Shown one piece after another: positions 31,777 through 41,241 of a DNA stretch of 64,000 nt (position 1 is its first letter; each line of letters begins with the position of its first letter). Made by a program: the position numbers and the translations under genes. The notes below the pieces were generated by a model. The model made no database searches, was not told where the DNA came from, and saw only the letters and a list, made by a program, of their open reading frames with translations. This stretch comes from Alphaproteobacteria bacterium UBA6376 (GTDB taxonomy: Bacteria; Pseudomonadota; Alphaproteobacteria; Rs-D84): NCBI GenBank assembly GCA_002437665.1, contig DJQW01000002.1, positions 1 through 64,000 of the forward strand, read 5' to 3'.

Positions 31777-32311
31777 AACAGAAATCGACGGCGTCATAAT
31801 TATCGAACCACGTATTTTTACCGACAGTCGCGGTTATTTTTTCGAGAGTTATAACGAGGCAGAATTTATCAAAAACGGCATCACCAACCGTTTTGTCCAA
31901 GATAACCAATCCAAATCATCATACGGTGTGGTACGTGGCCTGCATTGCCAGTTGGGGCCGCACGCACAGGCGAAATTGGTTCGCGTTCTGCACGGGCGCG
32001 TATTGGACGTTGCGGTGGACATTCGCGCGGGTTCGCCCACATTTGGAAAACACGTGGCGGTTGAATTGTCCGACGAAAACCAGCGTCAGTTATTTATTCC
32101 ACGCGGTTTCTTGCACGGATTTTCGGTTCTGTCCGACACAGCGATTTTCGCATACAAATGCGACAACCTGTATCACCCAGAATCAGAATTTGGCATTCGA
32201 TTTGATGACCCTGAAATCGGCATTGATTGGCAGATTCCTGCGGACAAAATCATCACATCTGACAAAGACAGAATTGCAAAAGGATTAAAAGATGTACCTG
32301 ATAACCGGTAG
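31763..32311 (+). CDS. rmlC: dTDP-4-dehydrorhamnose 3,5-epimerase
   Basis: This cupin-fold epimerase converts dTDP-4-keto-6-deoxyglucose to the L-lyxo form. It has 182 residues. Typical motifs are DSRGYFFESYN near 22-32, FVQDNQSKSSYGVVRGLHCQ near 44-63 with the catalytic His, and RGFLHGFSVLSD near 112. It overlaps rmlA by 14 bp and rmlD by 20 bp. Confidence 0.96.
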   Translation: MNFIKTEIDGVIIIEPRIFTDSRGYFFESYNEAEFIKNGITNRFVQDNQSKSSYGVVRGLHCQLGPHAQAKLVRVLHGRVLDVAVDIRAGSPTFGKHVAVELSDENQRQLFIPRGFLHGFSVLSDTAIFAYKCDNLYHPESEFGIRFDDPEIGIDWQIPADKIITSDKDRIAKGLKDVPDNR

Positions 32312-33116
32312 TCGTGGGCAACTGGGCCAAGAATTGGCGAAATTATTGCCAGACGCAATTTTAACCGACGCCGACACGCTGGACATCACCGATGCCGCGG
32401 CTGTGAACGCGTTTGTGCGCGAACATCATATTGATACAATTATAAACTGCGCGGCATATACCGCGGTTGACCGTGCCGAAGACGACGCCGACGTGGCACA
32501 TCGCGTAAATGTCATCGGGCCGGAAAATCTGGCCAAATCGGGCGCGCGGGTTGTGCATATTTCAACCGACTATGTATTCGACGGCACGGCACACACACCA
32601 TACGAACCATCTGATACGCCCAATCCCGTTTCTGTATATGGCAAAACCAAACTGGCGGGGGAAAGGGCGGTTTTGGACAACGCACGCGCGTCGGTGATTA
32701 TTCGCACGGCGTGGCTGTATTCACCATATGGCAACAACTTTGTAAAAACAATGCGACGCTTGGGCGCGGAAAAATCAGAGATAAACGTTGTCTGTGACCA
32801 GATTGGTACACCGACATGTGCCGCCGATTTGGCCGCCGCAATCGCGACAATATTGCCAAATATGCACGACGGCATGCGTGAAATATATCATTTTACAGAT
32901 GCTGGCGTTTGTTCTTGGTACGATTTCGCATGTGCGATTATGGAAATGTCGGGATTGAATTGCCATGTGAATCCAATTCCATCATCGGCATACCCAACGC
33001 GCGCCACACGCCCGTTTTACAGCGTATTGTCCAAAGAAAAAATTAAACACGATTTTCCAACCATCAACATACCACATTGGCAGGAGGCCCTGAAAACATG
33101 TCTAAAACAATTTTAA
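32292..33116 (+). CDS. rmlD: dTDP-4-dehydrorhamnose reductase
   Basis: This is the last reduction to dTDP-L-rhamnose. It has 274 residues of short-chain dehydrogenase fold: Rossmann start MYLITGSRGQLGQEL, NCAAYTAVDRAEDD near 57-70, STDYVFDG near 95 and the catalytic YGKTKLAGE near 118. It overlaps rmlC and rmlB. Confidence 0.96.
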   Translation: MYLITGSRGQLGQELAKLLPDAILTDADTLDITDAAAVNAFVREHHIDTIINCAAYTAVDRAEDDADVAHRVNVIGPENLAKSGARVVHISTDYVFDGTAHTPYEPSDTPNPVSVYGKTKLAGERAVLDNARASVIIRTAWLYSPYGNNFVKTMRRLGAEKSEINVVCDQIGTPTCAADLAAAIATILPNMHDGMREIYHFTDAGVCSWYDFACAIMEMSGLNCHVNPIPSSAYPTRATRPFYSVLSKEKIKHDFPTINIPHWQEALKTCLKQF

Positions 33117-34108
33117 TCACCGGCGGTGCCGGATTTATCGGCTCTAATTTTGTTCCTTATTTTGCGGCAAAATACCCAGAATACAACATCATAAATCTGG
33201 ACAAGTTGACTTATGCCGGCAATCTGGCAAATTTGGCAGAATGCGAATCTATGCCAAACTACACATTTGTTCAGGGCGACATTTGCGACCGTGAATTGAT
33301 TGACAAACTGTTTGCCGAACACGACATTCGCGGCGTAATTCACTTTGCCGCCGAAAGCCACGTTGACAATTCTATAAAATGCCCCGACGCATTTATTAAA
33401 ACCAACATCAACGGTACATTCAACTTGGTTGATGCGGCGCGTCGCCATTGGATGGACGGCCCATCACAGGTTAAACCAGGGTATGAAAATTGTCGTTTTC
33501 ACCATATTTCAACCGACGAAGTGTACGGCGCATTGGGTGCAACCGGTTTCTTTACCGAAACAACACCATATGCCCCAAACAGCCCGTATTCCGCATCCAA
33601 GGCCAGTTCGGACTTTATCGTGCGCGCATATCACCACACGTTTGGCATGAACGTCACGACATCAAATTGCTCTAATAATTACGGGCCAAAACAACATAAC
33701 GAAAAACTGATTCCACATATTATTGCCAAGGCCTTGGCGGGCGAACCACTGCCGATTTACGGCCGCGGGGAAAACGTGCGCGATTGGCTGTACGTACTGG
33801 ATCATTGCAAGGCGATTGATTTAATATTCCACAACGGCAAATCCGGCGAAACATATAACATTGGCGGCCACAACGAACGCAACAATATCACGATTGTGAA
33901 CACGATTTGCGGCATCTTGGACAACCTGCGTCCACGCGCAGACGGCCACAAATACGCCGAACAAATCACATTTGTTGCCGACCGTGCCGGCCACGATTTC
34001 AGATACGCGATTGACGCCACCAAACTGGAAACAGAATTGGGCTGGCGCGCCGACGAAACATTCGATACCGGCATCGTCAAAACAGTAAAATGGTATCTGG
34101 AACATTAA
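33098..34108 (+). CDS. rmlB: dTDP-glucose 4,6-dehydratase
   Basis: This NAD-dependent enzyme forms dTDP-4-keto-6-deoxyglucose. It has 336 residues from MSKTILITGG; the upstream alternative start lies within rmlD. GGAGFIGSNFV is near 8-18, HFAAESHVDNS near 80, HISTDEVYGALG near 130, and YSASKASSDFIVRAYHHTFG near 160 with the Tyr-Lys pair. It is last in the rml operon, with a hairpin terminator 23 bp on. Confidence 0.97.
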   Translation: MSKTILITGGAGFIGSNFVPYFAAKYPEYNIINLDKLTYAGNLANLAECESMPNYTFVQGDICDRELIDKLFAEHDIRGVIHFAAESHVDNSIKCPDAFIKTNINGTFNLVDAARRHWMDGPSQVKPGYENCRFHHISTDEVYGALGATGFFTETTPYAPNSPYSASKASSDFIVRAYHHTFGMNVTTSNCSNNYGPKQHNEKLIPHIIAKALAGEPLPIYGRGENVRDWLYVLDHCKAIDLIFHNGKSGETYNIGGHNERNNITIVNTICGILDNLRPRADGHKYAEQITFVADRAGHDFRYAIDATKLETELGWRADETFDTGIVKTVKWYLEH

Positions 34109-34130
34109 AATCTGGGGCAGGGTGCATTTT

Positions 34131-34146
34131 CCCCTTGCAAAAGGGG
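34131..34146 (+). terminator. rmlB terminator-like hairpin
   Basis: CCCCTT and AAGGGG form a stem around GCAA. There is no T run, so termination may be partial and may feed the tRNAs that follow. Confidence 0.45.
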
Positions 34147-34154
34147 CAAAGTTG

Positions 34155-34160
34155 ATATAA
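34155..34160 (+). promoter_or_regulatory. -10 box of the tRNA-Leu/tRNA-Ala pair
   Basis: TATAAT lies 13 bp before tRNA-Leu. TTGCAA at 34135-34140 is the nearest -35-like box, but the 14-bp spacing is too short. Confidence 0.4.
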
Positions 34161-34173
34161 TATATCACACGCC

Positions 34174-34260
34174 TGCGGATATGGCGGAATTGGTAGACGC
34201 GCTAGTTTCAGGTACTAGTGGCAGCGATGCCTTGGAAGTTCGAGTCTTCTTATCCGCACC
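34174..34260 (+). tRNA. tRNA-Leu(CAG)
   Basis: 87 nt with a long variable arm: acceptor GCGGATA/TATCCGC, anticodon arm CTAGT-TTCAGGT-ACTAG with anticodon CAG, T arm GAAGTTCGAGTCTTC and an encoded CCA. Confidence 0.95.
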
Positions 34261-34265
34261 AGTTT

Positions 34266-34341
34266 TGGGGTTGTAGCTCAGTTGATAGAGCGCTACGTTC
34301 GCATCGTAGAGGTCGTGGGTTTGAGTCCCATCAGCTCCACC
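34266..34341 (+). tRNA. tRNA-Ala(CGC)
   Basis: 76 nt: acceptor GGGGTTG/CAGCTCC with the G3-U70 wobble pair that marks tRNA-Ala, anticodon arm CTACG-TTCGCAT-CGTAG with anticodon CGC, T arm GTGGG-TTTGAGT-CCCAT and an encoded CCA. It lies 5 bp after tRNA-Leu. Confidence 0.95.
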
Positions 34342-34540
34342 AAAAAAATTCAAACGCCGTTTATCGGCGTTTTAATTTTTTTCGGAGCGGGACGAGAACC
34401 CACAAGGGTGGGTTTGAACCGCAGCAAAAAGGCAGACGGGAGTATGCCGGTTTGCGTCAGCAAATTTTGCAAGGTCGGCGAAGCCAATCCCATCAGCTCC
34501 ACCAAAATTTGTATATGAAAACAAGCGAAGCGCAGTTTGA
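34342..34540 (+). repeat. tRNA-Ala tail module (fold-back repeat ending with a copy of the tRNA 3' end)
   Basis: After a terminator-like hairpin (34343-34381), the segment starting GGAGCGGGAC at 34384 is an altered inverted copy of the tRNA-Ala 3' half. Then follow a direct T-arm half (GTGGGTTTGA, about 34409-34417) and a structured insert of about 70 nt. An exact copy of the last 17 nt of tRNA-Ala (34325-34341) ends the module at 34488-34504. The insert is homologous to the one behind tRNA-Pro. A second unit, TGAAAACAAGCGAAGCGCAG, follows at about 34515 and matches 19880-19899. Confidence 0.78.
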
Positions 34541-34691
34541 ATAACTACAAATTTGCGCACAGGTGTGCACAGCACGCCGAGCGAAAAATTCGTCCACCCA
34601 CACGGGTGGTTTTTATTTTTTCCTGATGGGACGATATGAATAAATCTATTATCTATGCTCTATTATCTATTCTCTATTATCTATTTTTCCC
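34541..34691. repeat. Residual repeat units ahead of the 889-residue gene
   Basis: No gene is seen. The segment contains short inverted elements (CCACCC...GGGTGG near 34596-34610) and the TCTATTATCTATGCTCTATT simple repeat (about 34645-34688), also found in blocks 1 and 3. Confidence 0.6.
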
Positions 34692-34721
34692 TTGCTCTAA
34701 TTTTCGCAATTTTGCTAAGAT
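34692..34721 (+). promoter_or_regulatory. Promoter of the 889-residue exported protein gene
   Basis: TTGCTC (34692-34697) and TAAGAT (34716-34721) are 18 bp apart; the ATG follows 10 bp later, so the 5' leader is very short (about 4 nt). Confidence 0.55.
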
Positions 34722-34731
34722 TTAACCAGAG

Positions 34732-37401
34732 ATGAAGAAAATTCTGGCTTTTGTGTGTTGTTGCATTATGTGTATCGCCGCATCTGACGCGGCTGTGCGT
34801 GATGGTAATGCAAAAAATCGCACAAATTCCGCCACAACCGCAGCCACTGTACAGCGTATTTCAACAACCGAACGCGGCGCACAGCGTACAACATCACGAC
34901 TGGCCGTGCCCGCACGCGCCGCCGCCGCGCAGCGCGCCACATCAGCCACATCGCGCAGTGCGACCACCGCGCGCGCCGCATCCGTCGCGCAAACCGTATC
35001 GCCACGCGCCACAACAACAACCAGTACCGCACGCAGTGCAACCACCGTATCGCCACGTGCCACAACAAACACCACAACCGTTGATTTAACAGAAACACGC
35101 ACCGGTGCGGCGTATGAACAGTGCAAAAACGCGTACTTTACATGTATGGATCAATTCTGCCAGTTAAAGAACGACGACTATCGTCGTTGTTCATGCAGTG
35201 ACCGCGTATTGGAATTGGCGGAAATTCGCGACGTAATGCAGGACGCGGGTGACCAACTGACCGTATTTAACGAAAATCTGGACACCGTCGGTATGACCGC
35301 GGCACAGGCCACCGCTATGAAGACCGCGTCAGAGGGGGAAAATGCGCTGACATCGGACAAATCCGCGTCCAAGGCATTGTTACAGGCGATTATGAACTCT
35401 ATTCGTGGCGAAGACACCACCGTTGGTGGCAAATTCACAGATTTGAACAGCATCAATTTGTCGTTTGATACGGCAAACGCATTCGGCACACTGGACGCCG
35501 GCGCGGCAATCGCGGCATATAATGGCAAGAATCTGTACACAGCCGTGTACCCCCAGTGTCGCAATGCAGTGCGTGCCGATTGCAACGACGCATCCCTGCA
35601 ACGCGCAATCAACGCCTACCTGATGGCGATTGAACAGGATTGCAATACCGTCCAGACCGCGATTGAAACCACGCAAAAGCAAATGAAATCCGCCGTCCGC
35701 GAGAGCAGCGCGATGCTGGATTTGGCACGTGTTGAAAACCGTCGCAATCACAATTCTGACGATATCACAACGTGCGTGAACAACGTAGAATCCGCAATTT
35801 TAAGCGAAGAAGTTTGCGGTGCAAACTATCACAAATGTCTGGACAACGGTGAATTTATTGACGTTTCCACTGGCAAGCCAATCGCGGGTGTGGAAAAGTT
35901 TTACGAATTGGAAAACTTGTTAAAATTTGCCGATGGGGTGGGCGCATCAGAACAACAGTTGTCCAAGGTTAAATCAAACCGCACATTCGTCCAGAATTTC
36001 GAAAAGCGTACCAAGAAATTCGCACAGCCGGCGTTGGACAAATGCACTGAACAAGCCGACACGGTCTGGGCGGAATATTTGGACAAGGCATTGTTATCAA
36101 TATACTATGCCCAAAAATCCAAAGTGGCCGAGATAAAGCAGGGCTGTTTTGATTTTGTGTCCACATGCTATATGAATGGCGAAGCGGGCCTGACCGCGGC
36201 AATGAAAGAATTGGCGGGCGACGACAGTATTGTCTTGCAACCAGACAAGGTTACACTGACCAAAACAATGTGCAGTGATTACATCAATTCATGCAATTAC
36301 ATGTTTGATGGTGACATCATTGCCAAATACATTGAAAATCGCCAAGACACCGATACGTTGACCGCGTGCCGTGCGGTGGCCCAACAATGCTTTGATAAAT
36401 TCGGCGGCACAGGGTACGAGAATTTCTATTACCCATACAGTGGTCTGTTTTCGGCTGGCAAGGCGTTGGATTGGTTCACACTGTATGAATACACACTGGG
36501 CGATGACGCGGGTGCAAAGCCCGTCAGATCCGAAGAACCGGTATCTGAATGCGCGCGCCAGTTGAAAGAAATCGATTCTTGCAGTTCCCCAGAAATGCTG
36601 GCCAAGGCATTCGGTGGATTTGACGTTATCAAGGCCAAGAAGGGCAAGGCACAAGTTGTCACATACTATCTGATTAGCGACAAAGAGGCCAAAGAAGCCA
36701 CCACCGAAAAAACATACAGACGGTACGGTTCATTGGAATTGACATCAACAGACGCACTGACCACGATGGGGGGCACATCATTGACAGGCAAATACCCACT
36801 GTACGATCACCAGCCACGCGTAACGGGCGTTGCAACCGAAATGTACAACCAGATTGTCGACATTTTGACAACACAGTGCACCAACCTGCAGGGACGCTTT
36901 GTTGAATTGCAATTCGTCAAAGACGGCGCATACGATGAAACAAACGTATGTTTGGCAACGTTCAAGGATTACAGTGCATATAAAGACCTGAGCCAAAGTT
37001 ACGGCATCGCAGACACGGAAAACATGTGCCCACGCGATTACGGATTGTCCGTTGACATTCAATCGTGGGGCGCGTGCCAATGCTGGGAAAACGGTGGTCG
37101 CCGCAGTAAATTCGGCACCAGTGCAAAATGCGCACCCGTATTGCCACTGGACGTTCCAGAGGACAAACAAGAATTGGTTCCGGATGACGTTTTGTGCAAC
37201 GCCACCAGCGTTTCCGATAATGCAAAATTGGGCACAGCAACCAAGAAATCCACATGGTGTCTGCAAAGTGGTACATCCGCAGGTATGTCAACCAAGAATC
37301 AGGTATGCCCATTAGAGAGTGAAAAACTGAACGAAGATGGCACTTGTGGGGGGCTGGGCAAAGATACACTGAAAAATTTGCCAGAGGGGATTACAAACTA
37401 A
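34732..37401 (+). CDS. Large exported Cys-rich protein of unknown function
   Basis: The protein has 889 residues. The signal peptide is MKKILAFVCCCIMCIAASDA. Residues of about 25-115 are a low-complexity Arg/Thr/Ser/Ala region with imperfect SPRATTTTSTAR repeats. The rest has about 30 Cys, often as C-x(3)-C pairs (CKNAYFTCMDQFC, CFDFVSTC, CSDYINSC), which suggests a helical disulphide-linked repeat protein. The C terminus has VCPLESEKLNEDGTCGG. No family is recognised. It is probably periplasmic or surface-exposed, and there is no sorting motif I can name. It is monocistronic, with a terminator at 37421. Confidence 0.75.
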   Translation: MKKILAFVCCCIMCIAASDAAVRDGNAKNRTNSATTAATVQRISTTERGAQRTTSRLAVPARAAAAQRATSATSRSATTARAASVAQTVSPRATTTTSTARSATTVSPRATTNTTTVDLTETRTGAAYEQCKNAYFTCMDQFCQLKNDDYRRCSCSDRVLELAEIRDVMQDAGDQLTVFNENLDTVGMTAAQATAMKTASEGENALTSDKSASKALLQAIMNSIRGEDTTVGGKFTDLNSINLSFDTANAFGTLDAGAAIAAYNGKNLYTAVYPQCRNAVRADCNDASLQRAINAYLMAIEQDCNTVQTAIETTQKQMKSAVRESSAMLDLARVENRRNHNSDDITTCVNNVESAILSEEVCGANYHKCLDNGEFIDVSTGKPIAGVEKFYELENLLKFADGVGASEQQLSKVKSNRTFVQNFEKRTKKFAQPALDKCTEQADTVWAEYLDKALLSIYYAQKSKVAEIKQGCFDFVSTCYMNGEAGLTAAMKELAGDDSIVLQPDKVTLTKTMCSDYINSCNYMFDGDIIAKYIENRQDTDTLTACRAVAQQCFDKFGGTGYENFYYPYSGLFSAGKALDWFTLYEYTLGDDAGAKPVRSEEPVSECARQLKEIDSCSSPEMLAKAFGGFDVIKAKKGKAQVVTYYLISDKEAKEATTEKTYRRYGSLELTSTDALTTMGGTSLTGKYPLYDHQPRVTGVATEMYNQIVDILTTQCTNLQGRFVELQFVKDGAYDETNVCLATFKDYSAYKDLSQSYGIADTENMCPRDYGLSVDIQSWGACQCWENGGRRSKFGTSAKCAPVLPLDVPEDKQELVPDDVLCNATSVSDNAKLGTATKKSTWCLQSGTSAGMSTKNQVCPLESEKLNEDGTCGGLGKDTLKNLPEGITN

Positions 37402-37420
37402 GACCAGTTTATTGCAAATA

Positions 37421-37455
37421 AAAACACACCGCCATTTGGCGGTGTATTTTTTTTC
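37421..37455. terminator. Terminator between the 889-residue gene and lpxB
   Basis: ACACCGCCA and TGGCGGTGT form a stem with A-rich and T-rich flanks, placed between convergent genes. Confidence 0.87.
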
Positions 37456-37462
37456 ACATGAC

Positions 37463-38635
37463 TTATTTCCGACGCGCGGCAGCGGCCGCACGAACACCAT
37501 CGGCAATCAATGCCGCGGGCGCGCCATCGTCACGACGCCACAATTTATCTGCACGCGTTAAATCTGCAATCATTTTTTTACGCACAGATGGAATTGATAA
37601 TTGCCCCACTGCATTCAAAACATTTTCTGCCGTGGCATCCCCGCCCAGATATTCTGGGTACACGCCGTGATTCAGTAATATATTGACCAACGACACCCAT
37701 TTAATACGAATGACCTGACGTACCAACCACGCGGTAATTGGATTCATCTTATAGATAATAATCGCAGGAATATGCAACATCGCCAATTCTGCGGATACCG
37801 TGCCACTGGCCGCAATCGCCATATACGATTTGGCGTACGCCGAATAACGCTGGGACGACGGGAGCAATGTCGTTGGCACGCGCCAGCGCGCAACCTGTGC
37901 CCGCACATAATCAGCCGTGGTTTCAACCGTTGGAATAACAAATTTATACCCCGCATACCCGTTCGCAATCAGCGTTTCTGCCGTACGACGGAAAATCGGC
38001 ATCAAACGTTTAACCTCTGACATACGACTGCCGGGGACAAGGGTTATAATCTTGTCCGCATCACCATCGTGATAATGCGCCGATTTATATTTACCAATCA
38101 AACCATCCGAAATAGGGTGACCAACCGCAACCGTGTCCAGACCATATTTGGTAAAATACGGCACTTCGAAATCAAAAAACGCATACAGTTTGTCGAACAT
38201 TTCAGCATACTGTTTCGCACGTGACGGACGCCATGCCCAAACCTGTGGCGCAACCACATGATGGAATTTTAATCCGTCCGCAATCAGCGCGCGCCCCGCG
38301 GGCAATTTACGCAACTGTTTAATAACACTGCGCGCAAAACCTGGGGCATCAATCGTCAAAACAACATCCGGACGCGCCGCGATAATGGCATCGGCGGTCT
38401 GGCGAATGCGATGCAATAATGTGCGCGCGTGGGCCGCAACCTCAAACACGCCCATCACCGCCAAATCGCCCATCGGGAACAGGGACTGCAACCCAGCCGC
38501 TGTCATATTTTCGCCACCAATACCAACGAATTTTGCGTCAGGCATTTCCGCCATAATGCGCGCACCTAAAACATCGCCGGACACTTCGCCGGCGATGATA
38601 AATACTGTCAAATTTTTATCTGTTTTATTCTGCAT
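37463..38635 (-). CDS. lpxB: Lipid-A-disaccharide synthase
   Basis: This GT19 enzyme joins UDP-diacylglucosamine and lipid X to make the lipid A disaccharide. It has 390 residues from MQNKTDK; that start overlaps lpxA by 11 bp, which supports coupling. FIIAGEVSGDVLGA is near 11-24, FVGIGGENM near 35, VLTIDAPGF near 90, HHVVAPQVWAWRPSR near 128 and VGHPISDG near 187. It shows that the organism makes lipid A. Confidence 0.95.
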   Translation of the reverse strand: MQNKTDKNLTVFIIAGEVSGDVLGARIMAEMPDAKFVGIGGENMTAAGLQSLFPMGDLAVMGVFEVAAHARTLLHRIRQTADAIIAARPDVVLTIDAPGFARSVIKQLRKLPAGRALIADGLKFHHVVAPQVWAWRPSRAKQYAEMFDKLYAFFDFEVPYFTKYGLDTVAVGHPISDGLIGKYKSAHYHDGDADKIITLVPGSRMSEVKRLMPIFRRTAETLIANGYAGYKFVIPTVETTADYVRAQVARWRVPTTLLPSSQRYSAYAKSYMAIAASGTVSAELAMLHIPAIIIYKMNPITAWLVRQVIRIKWVSLVNILLNHGVYPEYLGGDATAENVLNAVGQLSIPSVRKKMIADLTRADKLWRRDDGAPAALIADGVRAAAAARRK

Positions 38636-39431
38636 TTTTAGCCGTGCCAATTCCACGTTTTGAACGATTTTCGATAAAGTCAATCGCGTCCATCGCGTAT
38701 TTGTTATTCTTTACTTCCTTGCGCACACGGGCCAAACGATCGGCAACCGTTCCCTCGCTGTCGCGAAAAACCGCAGAATACACATTGTGAATCGCATGCA
38801 TATCTTCATTTGTAAAACCATGGCGCATCAATCCAACGCGGTTGATTGTACGATACACGGCGCGTGGATTACCATCATAAATCGCATATGGCAAAACATC
38901 ATTACCAACACCAGACATACCACCAATAAATGCATTACGACCAATACGCGCAAATTGCAAGACCATCACGCCACCGGACAAGATTGCGAAATCTTCGACC
39001 TCTACGTGACCGGCAACCTGAACCAAGTTCGACATAACAACGCTGTTGCCAATCTTGCAATCATGGCCAACGTGGGCATTCACCATAATCTGGCAATCAT
39101 CGCCAATAACCGTACCGTCGGATGCGGGCGTGCCCGAATGAATTGTCACGTATTCACGAATCTTGCAACGTTTGCCGATGCGCAGGCCGGTCATTGCAGC
39201 TTCGTCCTGCCATTTCAAATCCTGACTCATAACACCCAACACGGCAAAAGGGTACACGATGGAATCATCGCCGATTGACGTTTTACCATCAATCACAACA
39301 TTGGAAATCAGTTCCACACGTTCGCCCAGAACAACATTTGGCCCGACGATGCAATACGGCCCGATTTTGCAGTCCGCGCCCAGCACAGCACCATCATGAA
39401 TAATCGCAGTTGGATGTATATAAGAAGTCAT
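38625..39431 (-). CDS. lpxA: UDP-N-acetylglucosamine acyltransferase
   Basis: This is the first acylation of lipid A synthesis. It has 268 residues from MTSYIHPTAIIHDG. The left-handed beta helix shows hexapeptide repeats (GADCKIGPYCIVGPNVVLGE and DDCQIMVNAHVGHDCKIGN), with the catalytic His in NAHVGHD. The C-terminal helical part starts at NRVGLMRHGF. It lies directly upstream of lpxB. Confidence 0.96.
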   Translation of the reverse strand: MTSYIHPTAIIHDGAVLGADCKIGPYCIVGPNVVLGERVELISNVVIDGKTSIGDDSIVYPFAVLGVMSQDLKWQDEAAMTGLRIGKRCKIREYVTIHSGTPASDGTVIGDDCQIMVNAHVGHDCKIGNSVVMSNLVQVAGHVEVEDFAILSGGVMVLQFARIGRNAFIGGMSGVGNDVLPYAIYDGNPRAVYRTINRVGLMRHGFTNEDMHAIHNVYSAVFRDSEGTVADRLARVRKEVKNNKYAMDAIDFIENRSKRGIGTAKNAE

Positions 39432-39514
39432 AATAATTTCCCACTTTTTTCGTTTATTTCGTGGGAAATAGTACATTATTATGACTTTGATTGGTATAAA
39501 ATAAATATAACAAA

Positions 39515-40519
39515 TTATAACAGACCGCGCACCGCACGCATTGCCCCGCGCAGGTCAGGCACACGCCGCATCGCAACCAGCCCCAGCGCAGTCACAACCG
39601 GCATAACCGTAATCACACCGAACAGCACCAGTACGGTCGCAAACAAAAATTCCGCCAATCCCGCATGCACGCTGTCCCTGTGCCAAATGGTCAATGCCGA
39701 CGACATAAACGACACCACCATCAATCCCAAGAATACCGGCACGGATTCCGTCATTACGAACAACACCACACACAACGCCGCGACAAAACGGAACATCCAT
39801 TTTAACTTTATGTATGCCGATGCGTGAATCGCACCACGCGAATTGATGTTCTGTAATGCAACGACCGCCGCCAGCGTTGCTGCAATCAAAACCAAGAACA
39901 GCAAATGAAACGCCGTCAATGCCCCCAGTTGCCCAAATCGGAAAAATTCGGGTTGCATCAATATTGCGGTTGTCGTCGCCCCAACAACCAGCAGCGTGCC
40001 CGCAATCGGACGCATTTCTGCGCGTGCACTGCGACCAAACAATACACCCAGTGCAACCGCACCAATCTGTAACAATGGGCCCCACCACGCATGCGTATCA
40101 GACAACCCGACCACCAATATCACCAGCACGGCAATCGCCCACGCGCGACGTCCACGTAAATATGGGGCGACTTTCGCCCAATCCGTCCCCCGTACATGTG
40201 ACGTAATAAACATCGACGCCACAAACACAATCGCCGCAATCATAAACGGCAACACGGTTGCATTATCACGCAACACCGCATAATTGCCCCCAAACAGTAC
40301 AATCCAACACAGCGTCATAACAACCGTCGTCACGCACGTGCGCAGACCCGCATTCTGGCGCGTCCAGCCCAAACGCCCCAAGAAGTCCGTCCCGTACATA
40401 TACACCATTGCAAACAATGGCACGCTTAAAACAGTCCACCACAAAAACGCCGGCGCATACAATGCCGCATTGTTAAACGCACTGACCGCACTTTGCACAA
40501 TAATTGCATCATCAAACAT
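39515..40519 (-). CDS. Multi-pass membrane protein of unknown function
   Basis: The protein has 334 residues from MFDDAIIVQ; the longer frame lacks a ribosome site. About nine or ten membrane helices cover nearly the whole length, with short loops and a conserved-looking charged stretch RGTDWAKVAPYLRGRRAW near 105-125. No transporter signature is recognised. It is divergent from the methyltransferase gene with start codons 38 bp apart, so the two promoters overlap. Confidence 0.72.
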   Translation of the reverse strand: MFDDAIIVQSAVSAFNNAALYAPAFLWWTVLSVPLFAMVYMYGTDFLGRLGWTRQNAGLRTCVTTVVMTLCWIVLFGGNYAVLRDNATVLPFMIAAIVFVASMFITSHVRGTDWAKVAPYLRGRRAWAIAVLVILVVGLSDTHAWWGPLLQIGAVALGVLFGRSARAEMRPIAGTLLVVGATTTAILMQPEFFRFGQLGALTAFHLLFLVLIAATLAAVVALQNINSRGAIHASAYIKLKWMFRFVAALCVVLFVMTESVPVFLGLMVVSFMSSALTIWHRDSVHAGLAEFLFATVLVLFGVITVMPVVTALGLVAMRRVPDLRGAMRAVRGLL

Positions 40520-40523
40520 AAAC

Positions 40524-40551
40524 TTGCCTTTTGATTTTGTTGAATTATTAT
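40524..40551 (+). promoter_or_regulatory. Promoter giving a leaderless methyltransferase mRNA
   Basis: TTGCCT (40524-40529) and TATTAT (40546-40551) are 16 bp apart. The expected start point coincides with the ATG at 40558. Confidence 0.55.
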
Positions 40552-40557
40552 ATGCAC

Positions 40558-41241
40558 ATGACGAAAAAACAAGGAATTTTTGGTTTGCTGGGCGGTCGCG
40601 TACAATGCCACAGTGGCATATATAACCCAACATCCGATGCGGTATGGCTGGCGGCATTTGCCACATCAGACGCAAAAACAATGCTGGACGTCGGCACGGG
40701 AACGGGCGCAGTCGCACTATGTTACGCTACCCGCAACCCCAACACCCAAATTACCGCGATTGACACGTCGGTCGATATGCTGGACGCGGCGCGGGCGAAC
40801 GCAGAACTCAATCACCGTGACATTGAATTTATAAACGCCGACATATTGAATTGGAAAACAGACCGCACATTTGATTTGGTCGTATCCAATCCACCATACT
40901 TTCACGGCACACCCGCCACGCACAATGCACATCACAATGCGGACTTGCACGCATGGACACGCGCGTGCCTGCGCCGCGTACGTCCACGGGGACACTTGGT
41001 CATGATTTCAGACGCCACCACAATCGACACAATCATTGCCGCCATGAAACCGACATGTGGCGACATCAATATATTCCCGCTGTTTGGGGCAAAGCACACC
41101 GCCGAACGCGTACTGATATCGGGCCGCGTGGGCACGCGGGGCGGGGCTACATTACATATGGGGCTGTCCATGAACAACGATGCCGTTTTGCGCGATGGCT
41201 TGACTATTGCGGATACATTGTCTAAACTGGGTCAGAAATGA
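40558..41241 (+). CDS. SAM-dependent N6-adenine methyltransferase, TrmN6/YfiC type
   Basis: The protein has 227 residues; ATG 40552 is an alternative start. SAM motif I is MLDVGTGTGAVALCYA near 43-58, the acidic loop ITAIDTSVDML near 68, and NPPYFHG near 112 is the catalytic (N/D)PPY of amino-methylating enzymes. Small stand-alone members of this kind modify A37 of tRNA-Val, but the exact target is inferred. It starts an operon with the M23 peptidase (ATGA overlap), bactofilin and rpiB. Confidence 0.85.
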   Translation: MTKKQGIFGLLGGRVQCHSGIYNPTSDAVWLAAFATSDAKTMLDVGTGTGAVALCYATRNPNTQITAIDTSVDMLDAARANAELNHRDIEFINADILNWKTDRTFDLVVSNPPYFHGTPATHNAHHNADLHAWTRACLRRVRPRGHLVMISDATTIDTIIAAMKPTCGDINIFPLFGAKHTAERVLISGRVGTRGGATLHMGLSMNNDAVLRDGLTIADTLSKLGQK

